DNA of 64,000 bases from Mesorhizobium sp. PAMC28654. GTDB lineage: Bacteria > Pseudomonadota > Alphaproteobacteria > Rhizobiales > Rhizobiaceae. The stretch's first letter is position 1, and each line of letters begins with the position of its first letter. The notes under the pieces are model-generated. The model made no database searches. It was given only the letters and a program-made list of their open reading frames with translations, and was not told where the DNA came from. Location: the NCBI RefSeq assembly GCF_020616515.1, contig NZ_CP085135.1, positions 1,612,001-1,676,000 of the forward strand. Reading direction: 5' to 3'. A program made the translations under genes and the position numbers. Positions 1 through 7,505 of the stretch are shown piece after piece.

Positions 1-155
1 GCGGCAAGGCTCGCTTTCCCTGACAAATTGTCTCAAAACTGCTGCGCAATTTAGAGCAACATGAATTATGATACGGTCCTGGATTGCGAGCCGGCGGGAT
101 GCAGACAGCTCTCTTGCGGGCGGAGGTAACGGATGTCTTCGCGGGGCACATCGGG

Positions 156-923
156 ATGAGAACGCGCTTTGTCCTCGCGGTTGTCTGCTTGTTGCTGGTC
201 GTCCAAAAAGCCGTCGCGGGTTGGTACCACGTGGAAAACTACGAAGGTTCCCTCGGACCCTTTCCCATCCACCTTTCCATACAGACATACGAGAGCTTTG
301 GCAGCGGCATTACCGTCGAGGGGAGTTACTTCTACGACGGGAAACAAAGTCCCATTGCCCTCTATGGCAAGGCCAGCGGCAGCAGACTCGCGCTCTGCGA
401 GATTTCAGACAGCAACGAATTTGAACGAGTCATAATAGCAGGATCGAAAACCCCTATCGGCACCGCCGGATGCGAATTTTCCATCGACGTCAATGAAAGC
501 GGCGCGACAGGAACCTGGAGCCAGCACGCGATCAAATACCCTGTCACACTCAAGAAGGTTGCGAGCCTGGACGATACTGGCGACGGCAAGATTGACGGAG
601 CCGTTGCCATTCCCTTCTGGGCGCAGACAGCCACCAATATGTTTTCAGGAATTTACACAAGCACAAGCTCCGGCATCTGCATGGAGAAAATGCAGATCAT
701 CAACAAGAGCAGCAAGAAGGTCGATCAGGAGATCGATTTCGACAAGAATGACTGCAACGCCGGCATGCTGATGACACCTATCTACCTGAATGTTCAGAAA
801 TTTTCGAAAAAAGGCTCGGACGTCATCTCCGTAAATTTCCGCAACGGCGGCGCCGGATATGCGACCGACTATGTCTTCGATAATAAAACCAAGACGTTTC
901 GTCAGAAGAATCAAAAGAAGTGA
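156..923 (+). CDS. Secreted protein of unknown function
   Basis: I do not recognise the family. The protein is 255 aa from the ATG at 156. An in-frame ATG at 84 would add 24 residues, but only the inner start puts a typical signal peptide at the N terminus (MRTRF, then a hydrophobic stretch rich in L and V, then a likely cleavage after AVAG). The mature part is polar, rich in G, S, T and K, has four cysteines that could form two disulfides, and ends in a basic tail (RQKNQKK). There is no transmembrane helix after the signal. Codon use is less GC-rich than in neighbouring genes. It is probably periplasmic or exported. It stands alone, about 200 bases from the convergent membrane gene, and no catalytic motif is visible. 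Confidence 0.6.
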   Translation: MRTRFVLAVVCLLLVVQKAVAGWYHVENYEGSLGPFPIHLSIQTYESFGSGITVEGSYFYDGKQSPIALYGKASGSRLALCEISDSNEFERVIIAGSKTPIGTAGCEFSIDVNESGATGTWSQHAIKYPVTLKKVASLDDTGDGKIDGAVAIPFWAQTATNMFSGIYTSTSSGICMEKMQIINKSSKKVDQEIDFDKNDCNAGMLMTPIYLNVQKFSKKGSDVISVNFRNGGAGYATDYVFDNKTKTFRQKNQKK

Positions 924-1007
924 GCCAAGGGTGGCACCCGCGCCCACCCTGTCAGTTATGCAGTTGTTGGCAGGCGAACCCGCCTCCCCTGCTCCAGATC
1001 CCGCCTG

Positions 1008-1136
1008 CGCGAGCGCCACTTTCTGTTCGACCAGAAGGATGGTCAGGCCCCCGAAGTGGCCGAGCGCGTGTCAATCGCCGACTTGGCCGCCGGCAAGGTC
1101 GCGGACGCCGATGTCGCCTCCTTCATGACGCGGTGA
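1008..1136 (+). pseudogene. Possible 3' remnant of an unknown gene
   Basis: A short open stretch in the third plus-strand frame reads like real protein (RERHFLFDQKDGQ, then a run rich in A, D and V ending ASFMTR and TGA). It has no convincing start codon or upstream domain and overlaps the 3' end of the convergent membrane gene. It may be the tail of a gene otherwise lost from this place. The evidence is only protein-like composition, so the call is weak. Confidence 0.2.
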
Positions 1137-1917
1137 GGGCAAACTCCTTCGTCATGAAAAGATTTCCGCCAGTTCGTCGACGCTGGTGCCTTCCTTGATC
1201 CGGGCGCAGTTCAACATAGCTGACAGCCGGAGCGACCGTTGTAATCGTTGAGACAACAGCAGTCACAAGGGCATTCACGACGAAAGCCGCGGGCAGGCCA
1301 AAAACGACCGCCACCTTGCTCAGAACCAGCCGGATCGCGATCGCTGCGATAATCAGGATAAGCCAGAAGCCCAGCAACGGCCAGCGGCAGCCTTTCGTAA
1401 GGTCGCGGCTGCGCGCCATGCTGCCGAATACCCCCAACCGCTCCTGAACCTGGATCGGAATGGCGACCGACCAGCGAAGCAACAACATGATGCCGGGTAC
1501 AACAAGGAGCACGCAACCTAGCCCCACACCAAGACCAATCAGCAGAGCAATGCCTACCACAGGCAGCACTACGGAGAACGCTGTCTTCAGGCAGTCTCCT
1601 ATCGCAGGCCGCTTGCCTTGCAGATCCTCGATCGCAGCGCGCACCAATGCCGCTTGCAAAATGGACCCAAGGACGATTGAAATCAGCCAGGCCGCGACGC
1701 CGAGGATTACTCGTTGCGCTGAAAACTGTGGGGCACCAGCCACGACACCCGCCACCGACTTCCAGAGCCAAAGCTCACGTACCAGTTCGGGCACTCCGGA
1801 AAACAGCAGCGACAGCCCCAGGCACAAGCCAATGTTGCGGCCAACAATGTCGAAGCTGTCACCGAAAACCCTCCCGATGCGGAACTTGTCCGGACGATCG
1901 AGTGCTGTTGAGACCAC
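1123..1917 (-). CDS. Multi-pass membrane protein, C terminus frameshifted
   Basis: This is an integral membrane protein with about six hydrophobic segments and no catalytic motif. It begins MVSTALDRPDKFRIGRVF, followed by IVGRNIGLCLGLSLLFSG, and is a clear paralogue of the next gene upstream (1980-2753), which has RPEKFSIGRVF and IGRNIGLCLGLALLFSG. The two agree through YVELR and then diverge. Here the C-terminal 21 residues come from another frame. Removing one C in the CCC run near 1202-1204 (coding strand) restores an ending that matches the paralogue (KEGTSV-ELAEIFS) with a TGA at 1152-1154. The frameshift is either a recent mutation or a sequencing error. Related membrane proteins often accompany DUF4129/RDD genes, as here, which is an inference from context. 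Function unknown. Confidence 0.6.
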   Translation of the reverse strand: MVSTALDRPDKFRIGRVFGDSFDIVGRNIGLCLGLSLLFSGVPELVRELWLWKSVAGVVAGAPQFSAQRVILGVAAWLISIVLGSILQAALVRAAIEDLQGKRPAIGDCLKTAFSVVLPVVGIALLIGLGVGLGCVLLVVPGIMLLLRWSVAIPIQVQERLGVFGSMARSRDLTKGCRWPLLGFWLILIIAAIAIRLVLSKVAVVFGLPAAFVVNALVTAVVSTITTVAPAVSYVELRPDQGRHQRRRTGGNLFMTKEFALTAS

Positions 1918-1979
1918 GATTTACCCTTTCTCGTTCGCATCAATCCCAATGCGCTGATCGCGCGGCACGACCTTGCGCG

Positions 1980-2753
1980 CTACGAAAAGATTTCAGCCAA
2001 TTCGCTGACGCTGGTGCCTTCCTTGACCTGGCGCAGTTCGACGTAGCTGACCGCGGAGGCGATCGAAAGAAACATGGAAAACACCGTCGAAACCAGGCTT
2101 GCCCCGATGGCTGCCAGGATGCCGCCCAGCAAAAACAAGGCCGCGCCCAATACCATCTGGACAGCCATCGCCGCGATGAACAGAATCAGGAACAGGCCGA
2201 ACAGCGACCAGCGGCTGCCCTTGGTGAGCGCTCGGCTGCGTGACAGGGAGCCGAACACGCCGAGGCGCTCCTGAATCAGGACAGGCACGGCCGCCGACCA
2301 GCCCAGCCACAGTATGATGCCGGGAACCAACAGTGCGATTGAGGCAATACCGGCGCCCAGGGCAACCAGCATGCCGATACCCAGAGTTGGCAGCAGATAG
2401 CGGAAAGCAATCTGGACGCAGTCTCCCACCGCCGGCCGCTTGCCATTCATGTCTTCGATCGTCGCACGAACGAGGGCGGATTGGAGCAGGAGCGCTAGTA
2501 CAAAGTATATGAGTACAATCGCAAGCGTGATTAAAGCATCCAGAGCCGTCGTCGCGGAATCTTTAAAGGCAACGGCGTTCGGGTCGATACCCTCCATTGC
2601 CCCCATGCGGTTCCAAAGTTCAAGAACGATCGATGGCACGCCTGAAAACAGTAGTGCCAGTCCGAGACACAAACCAATATTACGGCCTATCACCGCGAAA
2701 ATATTGTTGAACACCCTGCCGATGCTGAATTTCTCGGGCCGCTCCACTACCAT
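1980..2753 (-). CDS. Multi-pass membrane protein, tandem paralogue
   Basis: This 257-aa membrane protein is the intact partner of the gene at 1123-1917, 62 bases away in the same direction. I chose the ATG at 2753 (MVVERPEKFSIGRVF) because it aligns with the paralogue's start. Longer in-frame starts add a cysteine-rich, non-homologous leader. It has about six transmembrane segments, a conserved soluble patch (IEDMNGKRPAVGDC) after the third, and a conserved loop (QERLGVFGSLSRSRALTKG) between later helices. The C terminus is YVELRQVKEGTSVSELAEIFS-like and cytosolic. It is divergent from the truncated DUF4129 gene that starts about 145 bases away. A transport or membrane-organising role is possible, but nothing in the sequence specifies it. 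Confidence 0.65.
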   Translation of the reverse strand: MVVERPEKFSIGRVFNNIFAVIGRNIGLCLGLALLFSGVPSIVLELWNRMGAMEGIDPNAVAFKDSATTALDALITLAIVLIYFVLALLLQSALVRATIEDMNGKRPAVGDCVQIAFRYLLPTLGIGMLVALGAGIASIALLVPGIILWLGWSAAVPVLIQERLGVFGSLSRSRALTKGSRWSLFGLFLILFIAAMAVQMVLGAALFLLGGILAAIGASLVSTVFSMFLSIASAVSYVELRQVKEGTSVSELAEIFS

Positions 2754-2898
2754 CGAAGTCAAAACGCGCCCACCCTGTTCCCATCGCGGACCACGTCGAT
2801 GTGAATGCAAAGTAATCTGCCAATATTGATGGCCAGCGTCCAGCCCACTTGCAATTTTCTTGACGCATTGCCAGTGTCGGCCCAGGACCATAGGTTGC

Positions 2899-3421
2899 AT
2901 GGGAGCGAGCGGAGTGGCAGCGGCACAGCCGGACACAGCGGGGGCCGAGCAGCTGGCGCAACTGCACAAGCAACTGCTTGCGGACAGTTCGATCCAGTTC
3001 GACTTGCCAACGTACGTGCCGCCCAAGCCGCCGGACTGGCTGGCCGATGTGCTGTCGTGGCTGGGGCCCTATATGATCTATTTTTTCTGGGGCGCGGTGA
3101 CCATTGGTGCCGCCGTCATCCTGTTGCAAATCTTCCTCGAAATGAAAGGCGTCGCCTGGCGCATGCCGTGGCGACGTGCCCGTAGCGAAGCCGAGGCCGA
3201 AGAGGCCTGGCAGCCCGACATTGGTGCCGCGCAGATCCTTTTGTCGGAGGCTGATGCACTGGCGGCGCGCGGCGACTATGACGAAGCGGTACACCTGCTG
3301 CTTCGCCGTAGCGTGGCCGACATCGCCGGCCGGCTGCCCGACTTCCTGCGCCCGTCGCTGACAGCGCGCGACATTGCCGGTGCGCCTTCGATCCCGACCC
3401 GCGCGCGCAACGCGTTCACAC
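2899..3421 (+). pseudogene. DUF4129 protein, 3' end removed at IS3 element
   Basis: The reading frame shows a periplasmic or loop segment (QLAQLHKQLLADSSIQFDLP), one clear transmembrane helix (around ISWLGPYMIYFFWGAV), then a cytosolic DUF4129-type domain (ILLSEADALAARGDYDEAV, LLLRRSVADI, and RPSLTARDI). The coding sequence stops being homologous exactly at 3422, the left end of the IS3-family element, and runs on into IS sequence. About the last 40 residues of a normal DUF4129 protein are missing. The start is uncertain: ATG 2899 is used here, and a TTG at 2860 is possible. In related bacteria DUF4129 genes are followed by DUF4350, moxR and DUF58 genes; these are absent here. Probably non-functional. 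Confidence 0.65.
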
Positions 3422-3447
3422 TGGACTTGCCCCGAAAAAGTGGAGAG
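3422..3447. repeat. IS3 left terminal inverted repeat
   Basis: The 26 bases start TGGACTTG and contain AAAGTGGAGAG. They match the reverse complement of 4633-4658 apart from a few mismatches in the middle (CCCCGAA against CTTCGGT). Confidence 0.8.
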
Positions 3448-3473
3448 TTTCCTTCTGATGAAAGGCGACCTCG

Positions 3474-3767
3474 ATGACGAAACAGAGACAGTTTACGGAT
3501 GCGTTCAAGGCGGAGGCGGTTGGCCTTGTGCGAACGAGCGGTCGGACGAAGCGGCAGATCGCGGAGGATCTTGGTGTTGGTTTCTCGACGCTGACGCGAT
3601 GGATGGGTCGGCAGCTGGATCGTGAGATGGGCGATCCTGGGCGTCCGCCTGATGCTGATGTCGCCGCTGAATTGAAACGGCTGCGGCGGGAGAATGAAAT
3701 CCTTCGGCAGGAGCGGGATATCTTGAAACGGGCGACGGCTTTTTTCGTCAAGGAGGGAAGTCGGTGA
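3474..3767 (+). CDS. IS3-family transposase OrfA
   Basis: This 97-aa protein is the DNA-binding half of an IS3 transposase. Residues 1-50 form a helix-turn-helix (KAEAVGLV, then RQIAEDLGVGFSTLTRW). Residues 65-90 form a leucine-zipper-like coiled coil (ELKRLRRENEILRQERDILK) used for multimerisation. The gene ends at TGA 3765-3767, overlapping the GTG of orfB. Just upstream, at 3740-3746, lies T TTT TTC in the orfA frame, a classic slippery heptamer. A -1 shift there enters the orfB frame without meeting a stop, giving the OrfAB fusion that acts as the transposase in this family. Confidence 0.88.
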   Translation: MTKQRQFTDAFKAEAVGLVRTSGRTKRQIAEDLGVGFSTLTRWMGRQLDREMGDPGRPPDADVAAELKRLRRENEILRQERDILKRATAFFVKEGSR

Positions 3768-4624
3768 GGTTCGCGCTCATCGACCAGGCGAAGAAGGATT
3801 TCCCTGTGGACCGTTTGTGCGCGACGCTGGGTGTCAGCCCGAGCGGCTACTTTGCCTGGGGGCGCCGGCCGGCGTGCCGCCGGCAGCGCGACGACATGAT
3901 AATGCTGGCGCATGTGCGATCGTCGTTCGCGCTGTCGAACGGAACCTATGGTAGCCCGCGCATGACGCGGGAACTGCAAGACAATGGCTTTGCCATTGGC
4001 CGGCGACGAACGGCGCGTCTGATGCGGGAGAATGGCCTCCAGGCAAGACAGAAGCGGCGGTTCAAGCGCACGACGGACAGCGAACACGCCTTTCCGGTTG
4101 CCCCCAATGTCATCGACCAGGATTTTGCCGCCACTGGTCCCAACCAGAAATGGGGTGCCGACATCTCCTACATCTGGACGCGGGAGGGCTGGTTGTACCT
4201 TGCTGTCGTCATCGATCTGTTTGCCCGCAAGGTCGTTGGCTGGGCTGCTGGCAACCGGCTACACCGCAGCCTGGCTCTGGCAGCGCTCAACAAGGCGTTC
4301 GTCATGCGGCAGCCGGAACCCGGCCTCATTCACCACTCCGACCGCGGCAGCCAATATTGTTCTATCGACTACCAAGCCGAATTGCGTGCCGCCGGCGTCA
4401 TCATCTCAATGTCAGGCAAGGGCAATTGCTTTGATAACGCCATGGTCGAAACATTCTTCAAGACGCTGAAAACTGAACTGATCTGGCGCACCTCTTTCCT
4501 TACCCGCGCCGATGCCCAAGCCGCCATTGCCCGATATATCGACGGCTTCTACAATCCCATCCGGCGGCATTCCGCGCTCGACTACATCAGCCCGATGCAG
4601 TTCGAGCGAAACGCCGCCGAATGA
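3764..4624 (+). CDS. IS3-family transposase OrfB (DDE)
   Basis: This 286-aa protein is the catalytic half of the IS3 transposase. An HTH_21-like segment (NGTYGSPRMTREL) lies at about 59-71. The integrase core holds the triad D133 (WGADISYIW), D193 (HHSDRGSQY) and E229 (NAMVETFFKTLK), with spacing D(59)D(35)E, normal for the family. The downstream motif FYNPIRRHSAL is also typical. The GTG start at 3764 overlaps the orfA stop; expression is probably mainly by -1 frameshifting from orfA. All key residues are present, so activity is plausible. Confidence 0.9.
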   Translation: MRFALIDQAKKDFPVDRLCATLGVSPSGYFAWGRRPACRRQRDDMIMLAHVRSSFALSNGTYGSPRMTRELQDNGFAIGRRRTARLMRENGLQARQKRRFKRTTDSEHAFPVAPNVIDQDFAATGPNQKWGADISYIWTREGWLYLAVVIDLFARKVVGWAAGNRLHRSLALAALNKAFVMRQPEPGLIHHSDRGSQYCSIDYQAELRAAGVIISMSGKGNCFDNAMVETFFKTLKTELIWRTSFLTRADAQAAIARYIDGFYNPIRRHSALDYISPMQFERNAAE

Positions 4625-4632
4625 GCAACCCG

Positions 4633-4658
4633 CTCTCCACTTTACCGAAGCAAGTCCA
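4633..4658. repeat. IS3 right terminal inverted repeat
   Basis: These 26 bases end CAAGTCCA and mirror the left end at 3422-3447. The sequence to the right (from 4659) is already DUF58 coding sequence. Confidence 0.8.
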
Positions 4659-5303
4659 CGCGAGTTCCGCATCGAGGAGAACAACAACATCGTGCTGGCC
4701 ATCGATAGCGGGCGGCTGATGTGCGAGCCGGTCGATGGCGTGCCTAAGGTGGATCGGGCAGTCACGGCGGCACTGTTGACCGCGTTCATCGCGCTGAAGG
4801 GCGGCGATCTGGTCAGCCTGTTCGGCTTCGACGCAAAGCCGCGCGTTTCCAGCGGCGCGGTGCGCGGCTCCGCCAGCTTTGCAATGATCCAGAAGCGGGC
4901 GGCCGAGATCGACTATTCCAGCGAGGAGACCAATTTCACCCTGGCTCTGATTACGCTTTCGGCGCGGCTTGACCGGCGCTCGCTGGTCATCATCTTCACG
5001 GATTTCGTCGACCCGATCAGCGCGGAGCTGATGCTGCGCACGGTGGGCCGGCTGACCGAGCGGCATCTGGTGCTGTTCATGATGATGAAGGATGTCGAAC
5101 TGGAGACGCTGGCCGACATGCCACCCCTCTCTGGCGAGGACGTCGCTCGCGCCGTCACCGCAGGTGGCCTCCTGCGCGAGAGGCAGATCGTCATTGGCCG
5201 GCTGCGCCTGCTTGGCGCGCATGTCATCGAAGCCAATCATGAGCGACTGGGTCCGGCGCTGGTAGAGCGCTATCTCGAACTCAAGCAGCAGGACCTGTTA
5301 TGA
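4659..5303 (+). pseudogene. DUF58 protein, 5' half deleted at IS3 element
   Basis: From the first base after the IS the frame encodes the C-terminal half of a DUF58 (von Willebrand A-like) protein: REFRIEENNNIVLAIDSGRLM, GDLVSLFGFDAKPR, and SLVIIFTDFVDP. About 214 residues remain of a family that is usually near 430, so the N-terminal half is gone. An in-frame open stretch continues upstream into IS sequence, but that is transposon DNA. The stop overlaps the next gene's start (TTATGA, start at 5300), so the original operon coupling is kept. With the upstream DUF4129 fragment this marks a deletion that also removed the DUF4350 and moxR genes expected between them. Confidence 0.7.
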
Positions 5304-6319
5304 GCGCGCCGACCGGCAAAGATGTCGTGCGCCAGTCGCTGGCCAGTTTCCGGCTGGAGCGGGAAACCGACTGGACGACGTTCGAGGCGCTTCTGGCGCG
5401 TGTCGAAAAACGGCCGCCCCGCTCGCTGTCGGAAGACGAGCTCCTTTCGCTGCCGCTGCTCTACCGGTCGGCGCTGTCCTCGCTGTCGGTCGCAAGGGCC
5501 ACGTCGCTCGACAATGCGCTGGTCGCCTATCTCGAGGCGCTTTGCTTGCGCGGCTATTTCTACCTCTATGGTGCGCGCCGTGGGCTGAGGCAGCGCATCG
5601 GCGATTTCTTCCTGCGTGACTGGCCGCATGCCATTCGCGACCTGTGGCGCGAGACATGGGTGTCGGTTGGCCTGACGGCAGTTGGTGCCGGTGCCGGCTT
5701 CTGGCTGGTGGCCTCCGACAAGGGCTGGTATGACGCAATCATTCCCGCAAGCCTTGCCAACGGCCGCGACCCGGATGCCTCGGCCGAGATGCTGCGCAGC
5801 GTCCTCTATGGCGGCGCTGGCAACCATTTCCTGTCGGGCTTCGCCGCCTACCTTTTCACCCATAATGTCCAGGTAGCGATCCTCGCCTTCGCCCTCGGCT
5901 TTGCCTTCGCGCTGCCCAGTGTGCTGCTGATCCTGATGAACGGGTGCGTGCTGGGCGCCATGTTCCAGATCTATGCCGCCAAGGGCCTCGGTTTCGAACT
6001 GGGCGGGTGGCTCGCCATTCATGGCACCACGGAAATCTTCGCGATCATACTGGCGGGCGCGGCCGGCATGCGCATCGGCACCAGCATTGCCTTCCCGGGC
6101 GAATTGCCCCGAATGGCGGCAGCCGCCCATGCCGGTCGTATCGCGGCGACCGCCATGGTCGGAGTGGTGGTGATGTTGCTGTTTGCAGGTCTGCTCGAAG
6201 GCATCGGTAGACAGACAATCACCAGTGATACGGCGCGATACGCTATCGGTAGCGGCATGCTGGCGTTCTGGATCGCCTATTTCTATCTGTTCCGGATGGT
6301 GCGGCATGGCGATAGTTAA
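5300..6319 (+). CDS. SpoIIM-like (DUF95) membrane protein
   Basis: This 339-aa protein has a soluble N-terminal region of about 120 residues (RETDWTTFEALLARVEKR), then about five transmembrane helices starting near SVGLTAVGAGAGFWLV. It carries the family hallmark region around FLSGFAAYLFTHNVQVAILAFALG and ELGGWLAIHGTTEIFAI. The HG(T/P)xE segment is characteristic of stage II sporulation protein M relatives in non-sporulating bacteria. The gene overlaps the DUF58 remnant by 4 bases and the RDD gene by 14 bases, so the three were one transcription unit. Function outside sporulation is unknown; genetic association with MoxR AAA ATPases is known for the family, but that partner is missing here. 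Confidence 0.75.
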   Translation: MSAPTGKDVVRQSLASFRLERETDWTTFEALLARVEKRPPRSLSEDELLSLPLLYRSALSSLSVARATSLDNALVAYLEALCLRGYFYLYGARRGLRQRIGDFFLRDWPHAIRDLWRETWVSVGLTAVGAGAGFWLVASDKGWYDAIIPASLANGRDPDASAEMLRSVLYGGAGNHFLSGFAAYLFTHNVQVAILAFALGFAFALPSVLLILMNGCVLGAMFQIYAAKGLGFELGGWLAIHGTTEIFAIILAGAAGMRIGTSIAFPGELPRMAAAAHAGRIAATAMVGVVVMLLFAGLLEGIGRQTITSDTARYAIGSGMLAFWIAYFYLFRMVRHGDS

Positions 6320-7187
6320 ACACGCAACGATCCGTGATACGGAAACCGCGAGGATCCGGCCGCTGGTCACGCCCGAGGGTGTCGATCTGCGCGTGAAGCT
6401 GGCCGACGCAGGCACACGGGCGTCCGCGTTCCTGCTCGATGTCGTTTTCCTGTCCACGGCCGGCATCATCATTAGCATCGTCGCCATCTTCGGGCTGAGA
6501 GGCCTCGGCCGCGACGAATTGCAGCCATTGTTCGTCGTCTGGATCATCCTGATCTTCCTGCTGCGCAACGCCTATTTCATCATCTTCGAGGCGGGACGCC
6601 GCGCCGCGACGCCCGGCAAGCGGATCCTGGGTATCCGGGTGGCCTCGCGCAGCGGCGCCGGCCTGTCGGTCGACCAGGTCATCGCCCGCAACCTGATGCG
6701 CGAGATCGAGGTGTTTCTGCCGCTGTCGATCCTGGCTGGGCGCAGTGGCGCCGGGCTCGCCGATACATTGACCACCGTCTTCGGCCTGGTGTGGACGCTG
6801 CTGTTCGCGCTGTTCCCGCTTTTCAACCGAGATCGGCTGCGGATCGGCGACCTCCTCGCAGGAACCTGGGTGGTCGAGACCCCGAAGCGCACGCTGCTGG
6901 CGGACTTGTCGGCAAGGAAGGATCCCGTTGCCAAGGCCTTTCACTTCAGCCATGCCCAGCTCGACGCCTACGGGATTGCCGAGTTGCACAAGCTGGAAGA
7001 GGTGCTGCGCCGCGACGACTATTTCGCGCTCAAGGCCGTGGCCGAAACGATCGGGCGCAAGATCGGCATCAAGATCGAGCCACCCGATTCAAAAGCGTTC
7101 CTCGCCGCCTATTATGGCGACCTGCGGGCGCATCTGGAGCGCAAGCTGCTGCTTGGCAACCGCAAGGCGGATAAGCACGCGCGGTAG
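6306..7187 (+). CDS. RDD-family membrane protein
   Basis: This 293-aa protein is last in the disrupted DUF4129-DUF58-SpoIIM operon. The start at ATG 6306 (MAIVKHATIRDTE) overlaps the preceding stop by 14 bases. The RDD domain spans about residues 30-190: the hallmark region is AGTRASAFLLDVVFL, followed by transmembrane helices and GRRAATPGKRILGIRVASRSG, which is a standard RDD signature. A C-terminal soluble part of about 90 residues (from ADLSARKDPVAKAFHF) may bind a partner. RDD proteins are small membrane proteins of mostly unknown transport or scaffold role. Confidence 0.75.
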   Translation: MAIVKHATIRDTETARIRPLVTPEGVDLRVKLADAGTRASAFLLDVVFLSTAGIIISIVAIFGLRGLGRDELQPLFVVWIILIFLLRNAYFIIFEAGRRAATPGKRILGIRVASRSGAGLSVDQVIARNLMREIEVFLPLSILAGRSGAGLADTLTTVFGLVWTLLFALFPLFNRDRLRIGDLLAGTWVVETPKRTLLADLSARKDPVAKAFHFSHAQLDAYGIAELHKLEEVLRRDDYFALKAVAETIGRKIGIKIEPPDSKAFLAAYYGDLRAHLERKLLLGNRKADKHAR

Positions 7188-7210
7188 CGAACCCCACGAA
7201 CGAGGCTGTA

Positions 7211-7486
7211 ATGAAGACGTCCCTGTCAGAGCTTGAACTTCAGGAAATGGAAACCCGGGCGGCGGCGGCACAGCCAGGCCCATGGAAATCCTGAATAGAG
7301 GGCCGGGACTTCCTTGGCGGATCGAACTTCATCCAAACCGGTGAAGGAGTGGAACGCGGCCAAGACATCGAAATGTCCGGCGCGACAACCGCGGACCAGG
7401 ATTTCATGGCCGCCGCGCGGCAGAATATCCCTTGGCTGATCGCCGAAGTGCGCACGCTGCGCGCGCTTCTTGATCAAGCCAAATGA
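7211..7486 (+). pseudogene. Small conserved hypothetical, in-frame TGA
   Basis: From ATG 7211 the frame reads MKTSLSELELQEMETRAAAAQPGPWKS, then TGA at 7292-7294. It continues in the same frame with IEGRDFLGGSNFI, TGEG, ATTADQDFMAAARQNIP, and LIAEVRTLRALLDQAK to TGA 7484-7486. The parts on each side of the stop belong together: proteins of this type have E-R-AA-PGPW followed by an IEGRD segment and end in DFIAAAR with a leucine-rich helix. The TGA therefore replaces one sense codon. The intact product would be 91 residues, soluble, of unknown function. Nonsense mutation or base error. Confidence 0.5.
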
Positions 7487-7505
7487 AGACAGAAGACTGC
7501 CTTTC

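Larger units (their letters stand above)
3422..4658 (+). mobile_element. IS3-family insertion sequence, 1237 bp
   Basis: The element is bounded by 26-bp imperfect terminal inverted repeats that begin TGGACTTGC and end GTGGAGAG. Inside are two overlapping genes, orfA and orfB, the second with an intact DDE triad, so the element looks potentially active. I found no matching 3-5 bp target duplication: the bases outside the left end (TTCACAC) differ from those outside the right end (CGCGAG). Together with the truncated, non-contiguous genes on either side, this indicates that the two flanks were joined by an IS-mediated deletion or by recombination between two copies, not by simple insertion. Confidence 0.85.

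Noticed and set aside
1..83. Gene continuing from the left edge
   Set aside because: No open frame with protein-like content was supported in the first 83 bases.
3415..4665. Target-site duplication around the IS3 element
   Set aside because: The 3-5 bases outside the two ends differ, so no duplication was called; this is used as evidence for deletion instead.
5270..6568. Minus-strand frame of 432 codons
   Set aside because: Lies opposite the SpoIIM-like and RDD genes, which have clear homology and operon overlaps.
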